DNA from: Ruegeria sp. SCSIO 43209
GTDB lineage: Bacteria; Pseudomonadota; Alphaproteobacteria; Rhodobacterales; Rhodobacteraceae
Length of the DNA: 64,000 bases
Reading direction: 5' to 3'
Assembly: GCF_019904295.1 (NCBI RefSeq)
Contig: NZ_CP065359.1
Span: forward strand, 1,823,001 to 1,887,000
Shown here: positions 1 to 8,378 of the stretch, one piece after another
Numbering within the stretch: the first letter of the stretch is position 1
Layout of the letters: the number at the start of each line of letters is the position of its first letter
Translations under genes and position numbers: made by a program
Notes under the pieces: generated by a model
What the model saw: the letters and a program-made list of their open reading frames with translations, nothing else
What the model was told of the DNA's origin: nothing
Databases searched by the model: none

Positions 1-70
1 CAAGCACCAGAACCAGGCAAACCGCCAGTGCACCAATCGCATTCATGTTACGAGCAAATTCAGGTGACAT
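1..70 (-). CDS. Disulfide bond formation protein B-like, N-terminal fragment (runs off the window)
   Basis: Only the first 23 codons lie in the window. They start at an ATG read from position 70 and encode a short hydrophilic lead followed by a hydrophobic segment (ALAVCLVLVL), as at the start of a DsbB-type quinone-dependent thiol oxidase of the inner membrane. An AGGT Shine-Dalgarno (SD) sequence sits about 6 bases before the ATG. The upstream gene ends 9 bases earlier, so the two are probably co-translated. The DsbB call rests on the first residues and on the DUF5993-like neighbour, which I recall being found beside dsbB; the catalytic cysteines are outside the window. Confidence 0.45.
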   Translation of the reverse strand, partial: MSPEFARNMNAIGALAVCLVLVL

Positions 71-79
71 TGGACGACC

Positions 80-307
80 TCACAGTTGAATCGTTAAGGG
101 GGTCGTGGCGTGAAACTTCAGCCAGTAGGCACTCGCCAAAAGCGTCAGCACGAACAATGCGTATGAAATTCTGACCAGCTTAAAGTATGCCAGCACCATC
201 GTGCCGGCGAACAATGCAAATAATAGCGCGATCACAAGAAGCCCCTTACGTGAATTGAATTCGTATATTTCAATCTTTAACTCAAAACGAATTATTCCCA
301 AATTCAA
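80..307 (-). CDS. Small two-helix membrane protein, DUF5993-like
   Basis: A 75-residue reading frame with two hydrophobic segments (about residues 23-43 and 47-64). It ends in a His-Ala-Thr-Thr-Pro-Leu motif near the C-terminus that resembles DUF5993 proteins. Function is unknown. The start is uncertain: the longest frame begins at TTG (307) with no clear SD sequence, and the family is usually shorter, beginning close to the first membrane helix. It lies 9 bases upstream of the DsbB-like gene on the same strand, which suggests a shared transcript and possibly a shared role in periplasmic thiol chemistry. Confidence 0.5.
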   Translation of the reverse strand: MNLGIIRFELKIEIYEFNSRKGLLVIALLFALFAGTMVLAYFKLVRISYALFVLTLLASAYWLKFHATTPLTIQL

Positions 308-601
308 ACAGTTTTGGTGATTGGATCAAGCCAGTTCAATAAATTTGGTTTCGCTGAGGATCACCTCGGTTGATCCGGAATCCTGTGACCTGAATCTCTG
401 GGCCGCAATCAAGAGATTGATCTGGCTGACCTGTCGATAATGGTGCATCGAGTCACAGAATGCGCCCAACAAACTGACAGTTTAGACAGCGCGACCGCCC
501 GATTTGGCAATTTCGCAGCGTGAACTTGTCAATTGCGCATTGCATTAGCCCGATTTTTCAGCCCTATTACCGCACCAACACCAATCATATCTGGACTGCC
601 C
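308..601. other. Intergenic region with no gene seen
   Basis: About 290 bases separate the divergent DUF5993-like gene from the ABC importer ATPase. I see no convincing small gene, hairpin terminator or repeat. It presumably holds the promoters of both divergent units. Confidence 0.5.
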
Positions 602-1378
602 GTGACAGACGCCGCTCCCGTCATTGAGATCAAGAACCTGCACAAAAGCTTTGGCCAACTCGAGGTGCTCAAGGGCGTGGACATCACCGCGCATCGCGGC
701 GACGTCGTGTCGCTGATCGGATCATCCGGCTCGGGGAAGTCTACCCTGCTGCGCTGCTGCAATCTGTTGGAAGACAGCCAAGAGGGCGAGATTCTGTTCA
801 AAGGCGAGCCCGTCCGTTGGACTGGCAGCCACAATCATCGCCGTCCCGCCGATCCCAAGCAGGTGTTGCGCATCCGCACAAATCTGTCGATGGTGTTCCA
901 GCAGTTCAATCTGTGGGCCCATATGACCATCCTGCAGAATGTGATGGAGGCTCCGGTCACTGTCATGGGCCGCGACAAGGCCGAGGTCGAAGACAGCGCG
1001 CGCAAATATCTGGAAAAGGTCGGCATCGGCGACAAATGCGACGTCTATCCGGCGCAACTATCGGGCGGACAGCAACAACGCGCCGCAATCGCACGTGGGC
1101 TGTGCATGGAACCTCAGGCGCTGCTGTTTGACGAACCGACCTCAGCGCTCGATCCCGAACTGGAACAGGAAGTGATCAAAGTGATCAAGGATCTGGCCGC
1201 AGAAGGCCGCACCATGATCATCGTGACCCATGACATGAAGATGGCTGCGGATATCTCCAGCCACGTTGTGTTCCTGCATCAGGGCCTGATCGAAGAAGAG
1301 GGTTCAGCCGAAGACATTTTCACTGCCCCTGAATCCGAACGGCTTCAGGGCTTTCTCTCCGCCACTCAGGCGGCTTAA
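602..1378 (+). CDS. Polar amino acid ABC transporter, ATP-binding protein (HisP/GlnQ type)
   Basis: Energises uptake of a polar or basic amino acid through the two permeases encoded downstream. It has Walker A GSSGSGKST (residues 40-48), signature LSGGQ (153-157), Walker B LLFDEPTSALD (from about 174) and the switch histidine in IIVTHD, all intact. The 258-residue length is usual for the family. I chose GTG at 602 because the product then begins a few residues before the conserved first strand; an ATG at 533 would add 23 non-conserved residues. It is first in a four-gene importer operon and is followed 33 bases later by the binding-protein gene. Substrate cannot be read from the ATPase. Confidence 0.93.
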   Translation: MTDAAPVIEIKNLHKSFGQLEVLKGVDITAHRGDVVSLIGSSGSGKSTLLRCCNLLEDSQEGEILFKGEPVRWTGSHNHRRPADPKQVLRIRTNLSMVFQQFNLWAHMTILQNVMEAPVTVMGRDKAEVEDSARKYLEKVGIGDKCDVYPAQLSGGQQQRAAIARGLCMEPQALLFDEPTSALDPELEQEVIKVIKDLAAEGRTMIIVTHDMKMAADISSHVVFLHQGLIEEEGSAEDIFTAPESERLQGFLSATQAA

Positions 1379-1411
1379 CCAACGGACAGAACCAATAAAG
1401 GGGAGTAACTC

Positions 1412-2161
1412 ATGAAAAACCTGATTCTGACCACCGCAGCACTGGCGTTGACCGCCGGTATCGCAATGGCCGAAACTGTGCGCATGGGCACCGAGGGCGC
1501 CTACCCTCCGTACAACTTCATCAATGATGCTGGTGAGATCGACGGCTTCGAGCGTGAAGTCGGTGACGAGCTGTGCAAGCGCGCTGGTCTGGAATGCGAA
1601 TGGGTCAAGAACGACTGGGATTCGATCATTCCGAACCTGGTCTCGGGCAACTACGATACCATCATCGCCGGCATGTCGATCACTGACGAACGCGATGAGG
1701 TCATCGACTTTACCCAGAACTACTACCCGCCGACCGCCTCAGCTTACGTAGCTGCTTCAGATGGCGCTGACACGAAAGGTGGCATCGTCGCTGCACAGAC
1801 CGCAACCATTCAGGCCGGTCACGTTGCTGAATCCGGCGCGACTCTGGTCGAATTCGCCACCCCCGAAGAAACCATCGCCGCCGTGCGCAACGGCGAAGCG
1901 GATGCGGTGCTGGCGGACTATGACTTCTTGGTCCCGATTGTTGAGGAATCCGGTGGCGAGCTGGTCTTTGTCGGCGATCTTGTCCCGCTGGGCGGTGGCA
2001 TCGGCATGGGCCTGCGCGAGAGCGACGCAGAACTGCGCGGCAAGTTCGATGACGCTATTTCGTCCATGAAGGCGGACGGCACGCTCAACGAGATGCTGGT
2101 CAAATGGTTTGGCGAAGGTATCGCTACATACAACACAGACGGCTCGGTCGTAACCAACTAA
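1412..2161 (+). CDS. Amino acid ABC transporter, periplasmic substrate-binding protein
   Basis: Captures the substrate in the periplasm for the importer. Residues 1-20 form a signal peptide ending in AMA, after which the mature protein starts with the family 3 binding-protein pattern (MGTEGAYPPYNF, then an acidic 'GEIDGFEREVGDELCKRAG' stretch). Length is 249 residues, normal for the family. A strong SD sequence (GGGGAG) precedes the ATG. The binding pocket resembles the Lys/Arg/Orn/His group, and the gamma-glutamylation genes downstream are compatible with an amine-rich substrate, but that link is inference. Confidence 0.93.
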   Translation: MKNLILTTAALALTAGIAMAETVRMGTEGAYPPYNFINDAGEIDGFEREVGDELCKRAGLECEWVKNDWDSIIPNLVSGNYDTIIAGMSITDERDEVIDFTQNYYPPTASAYVAASDGADTKGGIVAAQTATIQAGHVAESGATLVEFATPEETIAAVRNGEADAVLADYDFLVPIVEESGGELVFVGDLVPLGGGIGMGLRESDAELRGKFDDAISSMKADGTLNEMLVKWFGEGIATYNTDGSVVTN

Positions 2162-2241
2162 GCCCTCCGTCCAATTGTCCGGCGCGTGCGCGCGCCGGAC
2201 CTGCCGGACCTGAGACCGGCCAGACGTTCGAAAGACGCCTT

Positions 2242-3129
2242 ATGTTCTCCTACTGCGCTGATCCTGACACGCTGGGCACGTTCCGCTGGTTCTCGTGCTA
2301 TCTGACCAATGGCGTCCACTGGTCGTTCTACTTGTCGTTCTTCAAGGTGCTGGGTCTGCTGGCCGTCACCGCCCCGGTCGCCCTGAGCTTCGGTTTTGCC
2401 GGCGCTATGGCAGCGCGATCGCATTTCCCGCCGCTTAGCTGGCTGGGTAAGGCCTATATCGCCATCGTGCGTGGCGTGCCTGATATCGCTTTCTTTCTGT
2501 TCTTCGTGATCGCTCTGGATCAGGGCTTTGAATGGCTGCGCCATAAAGTGCTCTGCCCCGAATGGACCGATCCGGTGCGGCAGGGCAACGACTTCATCGT
2601 CTGTCAGGCCGCCAAGCTGCCGCTGGGCACTGCACCCGAATGGGTGCATGAAACCTACGGCTTCTTCCTTGCCGTCGTCACATTCTCTATCGTGTTCGGC
2701 GCGTTTGCCGCCAACGTCCTGTTCGGCGGCATGCGCGCTGTACCACACGCCCAGCTTGAGACGGCCGCAGCCTACGGCATGACACGCCGCCAGACCTTTT
2801 GGCGTATCCTGGTGCCGCAAATGTGGGTCTACGCCCTACCTGGCCTATCGAACCTGTGGATGGTGCTGATCAAGGCCACACCACTGCTTTTCTTGCTGGG
2901 CATCGAAGATATCGTCTATTGGGCTCGCGAGTTGGGTGGCACAAAAACATCCCGCTTTACCGATTACCCTCATGGCGACTGGCGCATGTGGTACTTCCTC
3001 GCCCTGCTGATCTTCTACCTCGGCATGACCCGCGTCTCGGAAATCGGGCTTGAGAAACTGATGCGCCGCCTGTCCCATGGTCAGGCCACATCGGGCGGAG
3101 AGCTTCTGCGCAAGGAGACCACCGCATGA
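2242..3129 (+). CDS. Amino acid ABC transporter permease 1
   Basis: One of two inner-membrane subunits forming the import channel. It has about five hydrophobic helices and the EAA-type cytoplasmic loop for ATPase contact (ETAAAYGMTRRQTFWRILVPQ region). A soluble stretch of roughly 40 residues containing two cysteines sits between the early helices, longer than in enteric HisQ/HisM. The ATG at 2242 is chosen because the upstream frame overlaps the binding-protein gene in another frame. Its stop overlaps the next start (ATGA). Confidence 0.92.
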   Translation: MFSYCADPDTLGTFRWFSCYLTNGVHWSFYLSFFKVLGLLAVTAPVALSFGFAGAMAARSHFPPLSWLGKAYIAIVRGVPDIAFFLFFVIALDQGFEWLRHKVLCPEWTDPVRQGNDFIVCQAAKLPLGTAPEWVHETYGFFLAVVTFSIVFGAFAANVLFGGMRAVPHAQLETAAAYGMTRRQTFWRILVPQMWVYALPGLSNLWMVLIKATPLLFLLGIEDIVYWARELGGTKTSRFTDYPHGDWRMWYFLALLIFYLGMTRVSEIGLEKLMRRLSHGQATSGGELLRKETTA

Positions 3130-3932
3130 GCTGCATCCAGACCATTCAAGATTACGGCCTCCGTTCGCTGGGCTTCGGGGAACGCCTGCTGCCCAAAACC
3201 GATTTCACCCTCTGCGAGCACTTCACGCTGATCGGCTCGGGCATGATCTGGAATATCTATTTCGGGATCATGGCGATGGTCACGGGGTTCTTCCTCGCCA
3301 CCGCGTTGGCCGTCGGCAAAGCCTCGTCGAATAAATGGCTGCGTAAACCGTCCGAGTGGTTCATCTTTTTGTTCCGCGGCTCGCCGCTGTTCATCCAGTT
3401 CTTCTTTGCCTATTTCTTCTTCCTTTCGCTGAAGAAGCCCTATCCGATGTTCGACGCCTTCACCTCGGCCTGGCTGGGGGCGCTGATCGTGCTGTTCCTG
3501 AATACTTCCGCCTATTCGGGTGAGATCTTCTATGGCGCCCTTCGTTCAATCCCCAAGGGCGATATCGAAGCCGCCGACGCCTATGGCATGTCCGGTTGGT
3601 CGCGCTTCCGACGTATCGTTTGGCCCACAATGCTGCGGCTGGCGTGGCCCGCCTATACGAACGAAGCGATCTTTGTCTTCCAGTCCACCACACTGGTCTT
3701 CTTCTCGGCCTTCCCAGCCTGGCAACAACGGGGCGACGCGCTCTACTACGCCAGCTACTTCGCGGACAAGACGTTCAACCCGTTCATCCCCTACCCGATT
3801 CTGGCGTTCTATTTCATCCTGCTGACGCTGGTCATCGTTTGGGGCTTCGGAAGGGTCAACAAACGCCTGAACCGCCACCTACCGGCCGAGCGGAAAGCCA
3901 AGATGCGCTTCCGACTAAATTTGGCGCGCTAA
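3126..3932 (+). CDS. Amino acid ABC transporter permease 2
   Basis: Second channel subunit, 268 residues, with five predicted membrane helices and an EAA loop (EAADAYGMSGWSRFRRIVWPT). It starts inside the stop of permease 1 (ATGA overlap), indicating translational coupling and 1:1 synthesis. It ends tail-to-tail with the MtfA-like gene, sharing the four bases CTAA as stops on both strands. No terminator separates the two convergent genes. Confidence 0.92.
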   Translation: MSCIQTIQDYGLRSLGFGERLLPKTDFTLCEHFTLIGSGMIWNIYFGIMAMVTGFFLATALAVGKASSNKWLRKPSEWFIFLFRGSPLFIQFFFAYFFFLSLKKPYPMFDAFTSAWLGALIVLFLNTSAYSGEIFYGALRSIPKGDIEAADAYGMSGWSRFRRIVWPTMLRLAWPAYTNEAIFVFQSTTLVFFSAFPAWQQRGDALYYASYFADKTFNPFIPYPILAFYFILLTLVIVWGFGRVNKRLNRHLPAERKAKMRFRLNLAR

Positions 3933-4756
3933 GCCCACTCCACCGGGTTCAGCCGGAACAGTTTCGAAAGCTGCTCATAGACCTCGGGCACCTCGTGCTT
4001 CAGCGCTTTCGGGCGCTCAAAGAACACTTCGACCGAGACGGCAAAGAACTCTTCATGCCCGGTTGCGCCATAGGGGTCGATAACCGTGTGCCGCCCGCTT
4101 TCAACCGCGTGAACATGCGCGTCATAGGCGGTCAGGAATACCTTTTCCCATTCGGCAAAGCTCTGCCCTTCACTCAGGATCGGTACGCCATTTGTACCCC
4201 CGGACAAATCATCGATCTGATGCGCAAATTCATGCAGCACTACGTTCTGCCCGTCGCGATCATCCAGAGCGCCCTGCTGGCTGTGTGCCCATGATAAAAT
4301 GACCGGTCCGCGATCCCAGCTTTCCCCGGTCCGCACGATCTCTTTCTCGGACACGACATAGCCCGAGCGCCGCTGCTGCTTTGACTTGAACGCATTGGGA
4401 TAGATCAGAATGGTCGTCAGATTGTCATACCAAATGTCGCTATTGATCACGAGCAAACAGGCCTGCGCCGCAATCGACAGCTCCATCTCCTCAGTCACTT
4501 CCAACCCGTCGCAGCCGTAGAAGCTCACTTGATCCAGAAACAGGTTCACCTTGCCATCCAAGTGGCTGCGCAGCCCGGCGGGCAGCCGCCGGATGATGGG
4601 AACTTGCTGATCAATGATGTCCCGTTGATCCGAGGTCAGACGCGTCGCCAACAGCGCCGCGCGGGCCTGTCTCTTGGACCAGACGTAATAGCCGACCCCG
4701 CCTGCGATCAGTAACACTATGGTAAGAAAGATGAACATATATGAGACTATAGGCAT
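3929..4756 (-). CDS. mtfA: MtfA-type zinc metallopeptidase (M90 family)
   Basis: A zinc-dependent peptidase of the MtfA family, which in E. coli binds the Mlc repressor. The zinc motif HEFAH is at residues 175-179, followed by QIDDLSGG, and a glutamate-rich stretch (HEEFFAVSVEVFFE) supplies the third ligand. An N-terminal membrane helix (about residues 5-25) precedes the catalytic domain, which differs from soluble enteric MtfA. Length is 275 residues from the ATG at 4756; an ATG at 4828 would add 24 residues that do not look conserved. It stands alone, convergent with the amino acid importer. Confidence 0.9.
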   Translation of the reverse strand: MPIVSYMFIFLTIVLLIAGGVGYYVWSKRQARAALLATRLTSDQRDIIDQQVPIIRRLPAGLRSHLDGKVNLFLDQVSFYGCDGLEVTEEMELSIAAQACLLVINSDIWYDNLTTILIYPNAFKSKQQRRSGYVVSEKEIVRTGESWDRGPVILSWAHSQQGALDDRDGQNVVLHEFAHQIDDLSGGTNGVPILSEGQSFAEWEKVFLTAYDAHVHAVESGRHTVIDPYGATGHEEFFAVSVEVFFERPKALKHEVPEVYEQLSKLFRLNPVEWA

Positions 4757-4877
4757 CGCTACGCCCGGCACAATCGGGCACCTGAATGTTGTACAACTCG
4801 GAAGACAACGGTCTCGACCACTGTACAAGTCGGTTGATTTTCAACATCGCGCCTCACCGCAAGCGACGCCTGTTCGT

Positions 4878-4891
4878 AATTTGATCAAATT
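4878..4891. promoter_or_regulatory. Perfect 14-bp palindrome, candidate operator for the first gamma-glutamyl ligase
   Basis: AATTTGATCAAATT is a perfect dyad centred 65 bases before the ligase ATG, and it is followed by TTCGTGA. The same core with a nearly identical flank (TTTGGTGA) recurs at 6304-6319. Two copies in front of genes of one pathway make a shared repressor or activator site likely. The regulator is not in the window. Confidence 0.6.
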
Positions 4892-4949
4892 TCGTGACAA
4901 GACGCTAATCCTGATTTAAACCTCTCGTGACTAGACCACGGAGCCCCCA

Positions 4950-6269
4950 ATGGACCTGAGCGCCCTGCATACATTCCGCGTCGCCGCCTGTGACCTCAAC
5001 GGTCAGATGCGTGGCAAACGCGTGCCGCCCTCATACGGTGCCAAGTTGGACAAAGGCGCCGTACGCATGCCGTTCTCTGCGCTCAATGTCGATCTCTGGG
5101 GCGCTGATATCGAAGGCAGCCCGCTTGTCTTCGAAAGCGGTGATGCAGATGGTGTGTTGCGCCCCACCGGGCGTGGTCCGGTTCCCATGCCCTGGCTGGA
5201 TACACCCACCGCGCTGGTGCCCATGTGCCTCTACCACGATGACGGCACGCCTTTTGCAGGCGATCCGAGACACGCGCTTTCTGCGGTTCTGGATCGATTT
5301 TCCGAACGGGGCTGGTCGGTCATCGCCGCTACCGAACTCGAGTTCACTCTGCTTGACGCCTCAGGCGACCAACCGCAGCCTCCGATCAACCCGGTCACGC
5401 GCCGCAGGCTGCGGGACGAAGCCGTTCTGTCGATGGCCGAAATGGACGCGTTTGATGCGTTCTTCACCGATCTCTATGATGGTTGCGCCGCTATGGGTAT
5501 TCCCGCTCAGACTGCAATATCTGAAAGCGGGATCGGCCAGTTCGAGATCAATCTGAACCATCAGGACGCCATGCGCTGCGCCGATGATACGTGGCTTTTC
5601 AAGACCTTGGCGCGTGGCGTGGCACGCAAGCATGGCTTCACAGCGACCTTCATGTCCAAGCCCTATGCCGAGGATGCGGGCAACGGAATGCATGTGCATT
5701 TCTCGATCGTCGATGTCGATGGACGCAATGTCTTCGATGACGGAGGGGCCGAGGGAACCGATGAACTGCGCTCGGCGGTTGCTGGATGTCTGACCGCGAT
5801 GCCCGGCTCTACGCTGATCTTCGCTCCTCATGGCAATTCTTACACGCGCCTGGTGCCTGGTGCCCACGCACCCACCGGAGCAAGCTGGGCCTATGAAAAC
5901 CGCACAGCGGCCCTGCGCATTCCGGGTGGTGCCCCTGCCGCCCGACGGATCGAACATCGCGTTGCTGGCGGTGACATCAACCCCTATCTCATGCTGGCCG
6001 CAGTTCTGGGCGCGGCAATGGTTGGGATCGAGGATGGCCTGCGACCGCCCAGCCCGATTTCGGGCAATGCCTATGAGTTGACGGATCTGCCGCAGCTGGC
6101 AGCAGACTGGCCGTCGGCCATCTCTGCTTTCGAAACTGACCCGGTAGTTGCGCGCATTTTCCCGGACGATCTGATCCGCAACCTGGTAATGACCAAACGG
6201 CAGGAAATTGCGCGATTCGCGTCCCACCCCCCTGACGAGCACTGGCTCAGCTATCTTGAGAGCGTTTGA
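4950..6269 (+). CDS. Glutamine-synthetase-family gamma-glutamyl ligase (PuuA-like), copy 1
   Basis: Predicted to use ATP to join the gamma-carboxyl of glutamate to an amine such as putrescine. It shows the N-terminal beta-grasp region (DLNGQMRGKRVP), the metal-binding E-x-E segment (ATELEFTLL), a second acidic site (SESGIGQFEINLNH), the nucleotide/His segment (GNGMHVHFSI) and the arginine-rich glutamate site (ENRTAALRIPGG). At 439 residues it matches PuuA and is shorter than ammonia-assimilating GlnA. It starts a run of four amine-catabolism genes. Substrate is inferred from the neighbours, not from residues. Confidence 0.85.
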   Translation: MDLSALHTFRVAACDLNGQMRGKRVPPSYGAKLDKGAVRMPFSALNVDLWGADIEGSPLVFESGDADGVLRPTGRGPVPMPWLDTPTALVPMCLYHDDGTPFAGDPRHALSAVLDRFSERGWSVIAATELEFTLLDASGDQPQPPINPVTRRRLRDEAVLSMAEMDAFDAFFTDLYDGCAAMGIPAQTAISESGIGQFEINLNHQDAMRCADDTWLFKTLARGVARKHGFTATFMSKPYAEDAGNGMHVHFSIVDVDGRNVFDDGGAEGTDELRSAVAGCLTAMPGSTLIFAPHGNSYTRLVPGAHAPTGASWAYENRTAALRIPGGAPAARRIEHRVAGGDINPYLMLAAVLGAAMVGIEDGLRPPSPISGNAYELTDLPQLAADWPSAISAFETDPVVARIFPDDLIRNLVMTKRQEIARFASHPPDEHWLSYLESV

Positions 6270-6303
6270 ACCTCTTGCCCAGCTCGCTTCGCTCCGTTAG
6301 AAT

Positions 6304-6319
6304 AAATTTGATCAAATTT
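6304..6319. promoter_or_regulatory. Perfect 16-bp palindrome, candidate operator before the amidotransferase gene
   Basis: AAATTTGATCAAATTT is a perfect dyad ending 8 bases before the ATG at 6328. It shares its 14-bp core with the site at 4878-4891. Its position over the translation-start region would suit repression of a promoter just upstream. Confidence 0.6.
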
Positions 6320-6327
6320 GGTGAACT

Positions 6328-7008
6328 ATGAAAATCGGCATCCTTGTAACCGGCCACCCACCCGATGAATTGCATGAACAATTCGGGGAATATGATGGCA
6401 TGTTTCGCGCATTACTGGGTGGGAACGGCTTTGAATTCCAAACATACGCAGTGGTCGATGGTGAGTTTCCGGAAGACGCGCATCAGGCCGACGGGTGGAT
6501 CATCACCGGATCTCGTCATGGCGCATACGAAGATCACGCTTGGATTCCCCCGCTTGAACAGCTGATCCGGGATATTCAGAAGACAGGGAACCCCTTGATT
6601 GGTGTCTGCTTTGGACATCAGATCATCGCGCAAGCGCTTGGTGGAAAAGTGGAAAAGTTTGATGGTGGCTGGGCCGTAGGACGCACGGATTACAGCTTTG
6701 GCGATCAGACTGTCACCCTGAATGCTTGGCATCAGGATCAAGTGACCAAACTGCCCGCAGGTGCGGTGGTCACCGGTACGAATGACTTTTGCCAAAACGC
6801 CATGGTCACCTATGGCGATACGATCTGGACCGTGCAGGCCCATCCTGAATATGAAAATGACTTCATACAGGGCTTGATGGAGACCCGAGGCAAAGGCGTG
6901 GTTCCCGATGCGTTGATGCAGGCGGCAGCGAACCGGAAAGATGCCCCGGATGATAATGCCAAAATCGGACACCACATGGCAGAGTTCCTAAAGAAAGTGA
7001 GGGCCTGA
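6328..7008 (+). CDS. Class I glutamine amidotransferase-type hydrolase
   Basis: A stand-alone GATase1 domain of 226 residues. The nucleophile is Cys94 in GVCFGHQ, with His172 and Glu174 in QAHPEYE completing the triad. In the Puu pathway the gamma-glutamyl-GABA hydrolase PuuD has this fold, and the gene position between two PuuA-like ligases suggests the same step: releasing glutamate from a gamma-glutamylated product. The sequence is closer to the GuaA-like (COG0518) type than to the C26 peptidase type of PuuD, so the substrate remains open. Its TGA overlaps the next ATG by one base. Confidence 0.85.
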   Translation: MKIGILVTGHPPDELHEQFGEYDGMFRALLGGNGFEFQTYAVVDGEFPEDAHQADGWIITGSRHGAYEDHAWIPPLEQLIRDIQKTGNPLIGVCFGHQIIAQALGGKVEKFDGGWAVGRTDYSFGDQTVTLNAWHQDQVTKLPAGAVVTGTNDFCQNAMVTYGDTIWTVQAHPEYENDFIQGLMETRGKGVVPDALMQAAANRKDAPDDNAKIGHHMAEFLKKVRA

Positions 7009-8366
7009 TGGCCGACTGGACAGATCAGCTGCCTGAGGCGGCGCGCACCTACTTTGAAGGCAGACGGCTGGATGAGGTTGAATGCATCATCTCTGACCTG
7101 CCCGGCATCGCCCGCGGCAAGGCGGTCCCGGCGTCAAAGTTTGCCAAGCAATCCTATTTTCACCTACCCGACAGCATTTTCTACCAGACCATCACAGGGG
7201 ATTGGGGCGAAGCTGCAGGTGAGGACGGTTTCATTGAGCGGGACATGATCCTGAAACCCGACTTCTCAACTGCGTCGGCCGCTCCTTGGACGGGCGACTG
7301 GACCTTGCAGGTGATTCACGACGCGTTCGACAGAGATGGAGAGCCGATCCCCTTCAGCCCCCGCAATGTGCTCAAACGCGTTGTGAAGATGTATCACGAC
7401 AAAGGTTGGAAGCCGGTTGTCGCCCCCGAGATGGAGTTTTTTCTTGTCGCGCCAAATGTAGACCCGGCGCAGGGTATCAAGCCGATGATGGGCCGCTCGG
7501 GCCGACCTGCGGCGGCGCGGCAGGCTTACTCGATGACAGCGGTGGATGAATTCGGGCCGGTGATCGACGACATCTACGACTTTGCCGAATTTCAGGGGTT
7601 TGAGATCGACGGGATCACGCAAGAAGGCGGTGCCGGACAACTAGAGATCAACCTGCGTCATGGCGATCCGGTGAAGCTGGCGGACGAGGTATTCTATTTC
7701 AAACGCCTGATCCGCGAAGCCGCGCTACGTCACAACTGCTTTGCTACGTTCATGGCAAAACCGATCGAAGATGAGCCGGGGTCGGCCATGCACATCCATC
7801 ACTCGATCATCGAAAAAGAAACGGGACAGAACATCTTCTCCGGTCCACAAGGTGGCGAGACGGATGCGTTTTATCACTTCATCGCCGGCTTGCAGAATCA
7901 CCTGCCCGCAGGGCTGGCGGTGATGGCACCGTATGTGAATTCTTATCGCCGCTACGTCAAAGACCATGCGGCCCCGATTAATCTGGAGTGGGCACGCGAC
8001 AATCGCACAACTGGCATTCGCGTACCTCTGTCCGGCCCCGAGGCGCGCCGGGTCGAAAACCGCATCGCAGGCATGGACTGCAACCCCTATCTGGGCATCG
8101 CATTGTCGTTGGCCTGTGGCTATTTGGGCCTGACTCAGCAAGAGCGCCCACGCCGCCAATTCTATGGCGACGCCTATGAAGGCGACGGCGATATCCCTCA
8201 GATCATGGGTGAAGCTCTGGACCTGTTTGATGAAGCGACAGCCCTGCACGAAGTTCTGGGTCCCGAGTTCGCCCGTGTCTACGGCATCGTCAAACGTGCT
8301 GAGTACGAAGAGTTCCTGCAGGTCATTTCCCCGTGGGAACGCGAGCATCTGCTAATGAACGTCTAG
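7008..8366 (+). CDS. Glutamine-synthetase-family gamma-glutamyl ligase (PuuA-like), copy 2
   Basis: A second ligase of 452 residues with the same landmarks as copy 1: VAPEMEFFLVA, ITQEGGAGQLEINLRHGD, the GSAMHIHHS segment and DNRTTGIRVPLSG. The two copies differ considerably, so they likely act on different amines rather than being a recent duplication. Translation is coupled to the upstream amidotransferase (TGATG). The FAD oxidoreductase follows 12 bases later. Gamma-glutamylputrescine synthetase is the best-known activity of such proteins. Confidence 0.87.
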   Translation: MADWTDQLPEAARTYFEGRRLDEVECIISDLPGIARGKAVPASKFAKQSYFHLPDSIFYQTITGDWGEAAGEDGFIERDMILKPDFSTASAAPWTGDWTLQVIHDAFDRDGEPIPFSPRNVLKRVVKMYHDKGWKPVVAPEMEFFLVAPNVDPAQGIKPMMGRSGRPAAARQAYSMTAVDEFGPVIDDIYDFAEFQGFEIDGITQEGGAGQLEINLRHGDPVKLADEVFYFKRLIREAALRHNCFATFMAKPIEDEPGSAMHIHHSIIEKETGQNIFSGPQGGETDAFYHFIAGLQNHLPAGLAVMAPYVNSYRRYVKDHAAPINLEWARDNRTTGIRVPLSGPEARRVENRIAGMDCNPYLGIALSLACGYLGLTQQERPRRQFYGDAYEGDGDIPQIMGEALDLFDEATALHEVLGPEFARVYGIVKRAEYEEFLQVISPWEREHLLMNV

Positions 8367-8378
8367 GGCAAAGACGCG

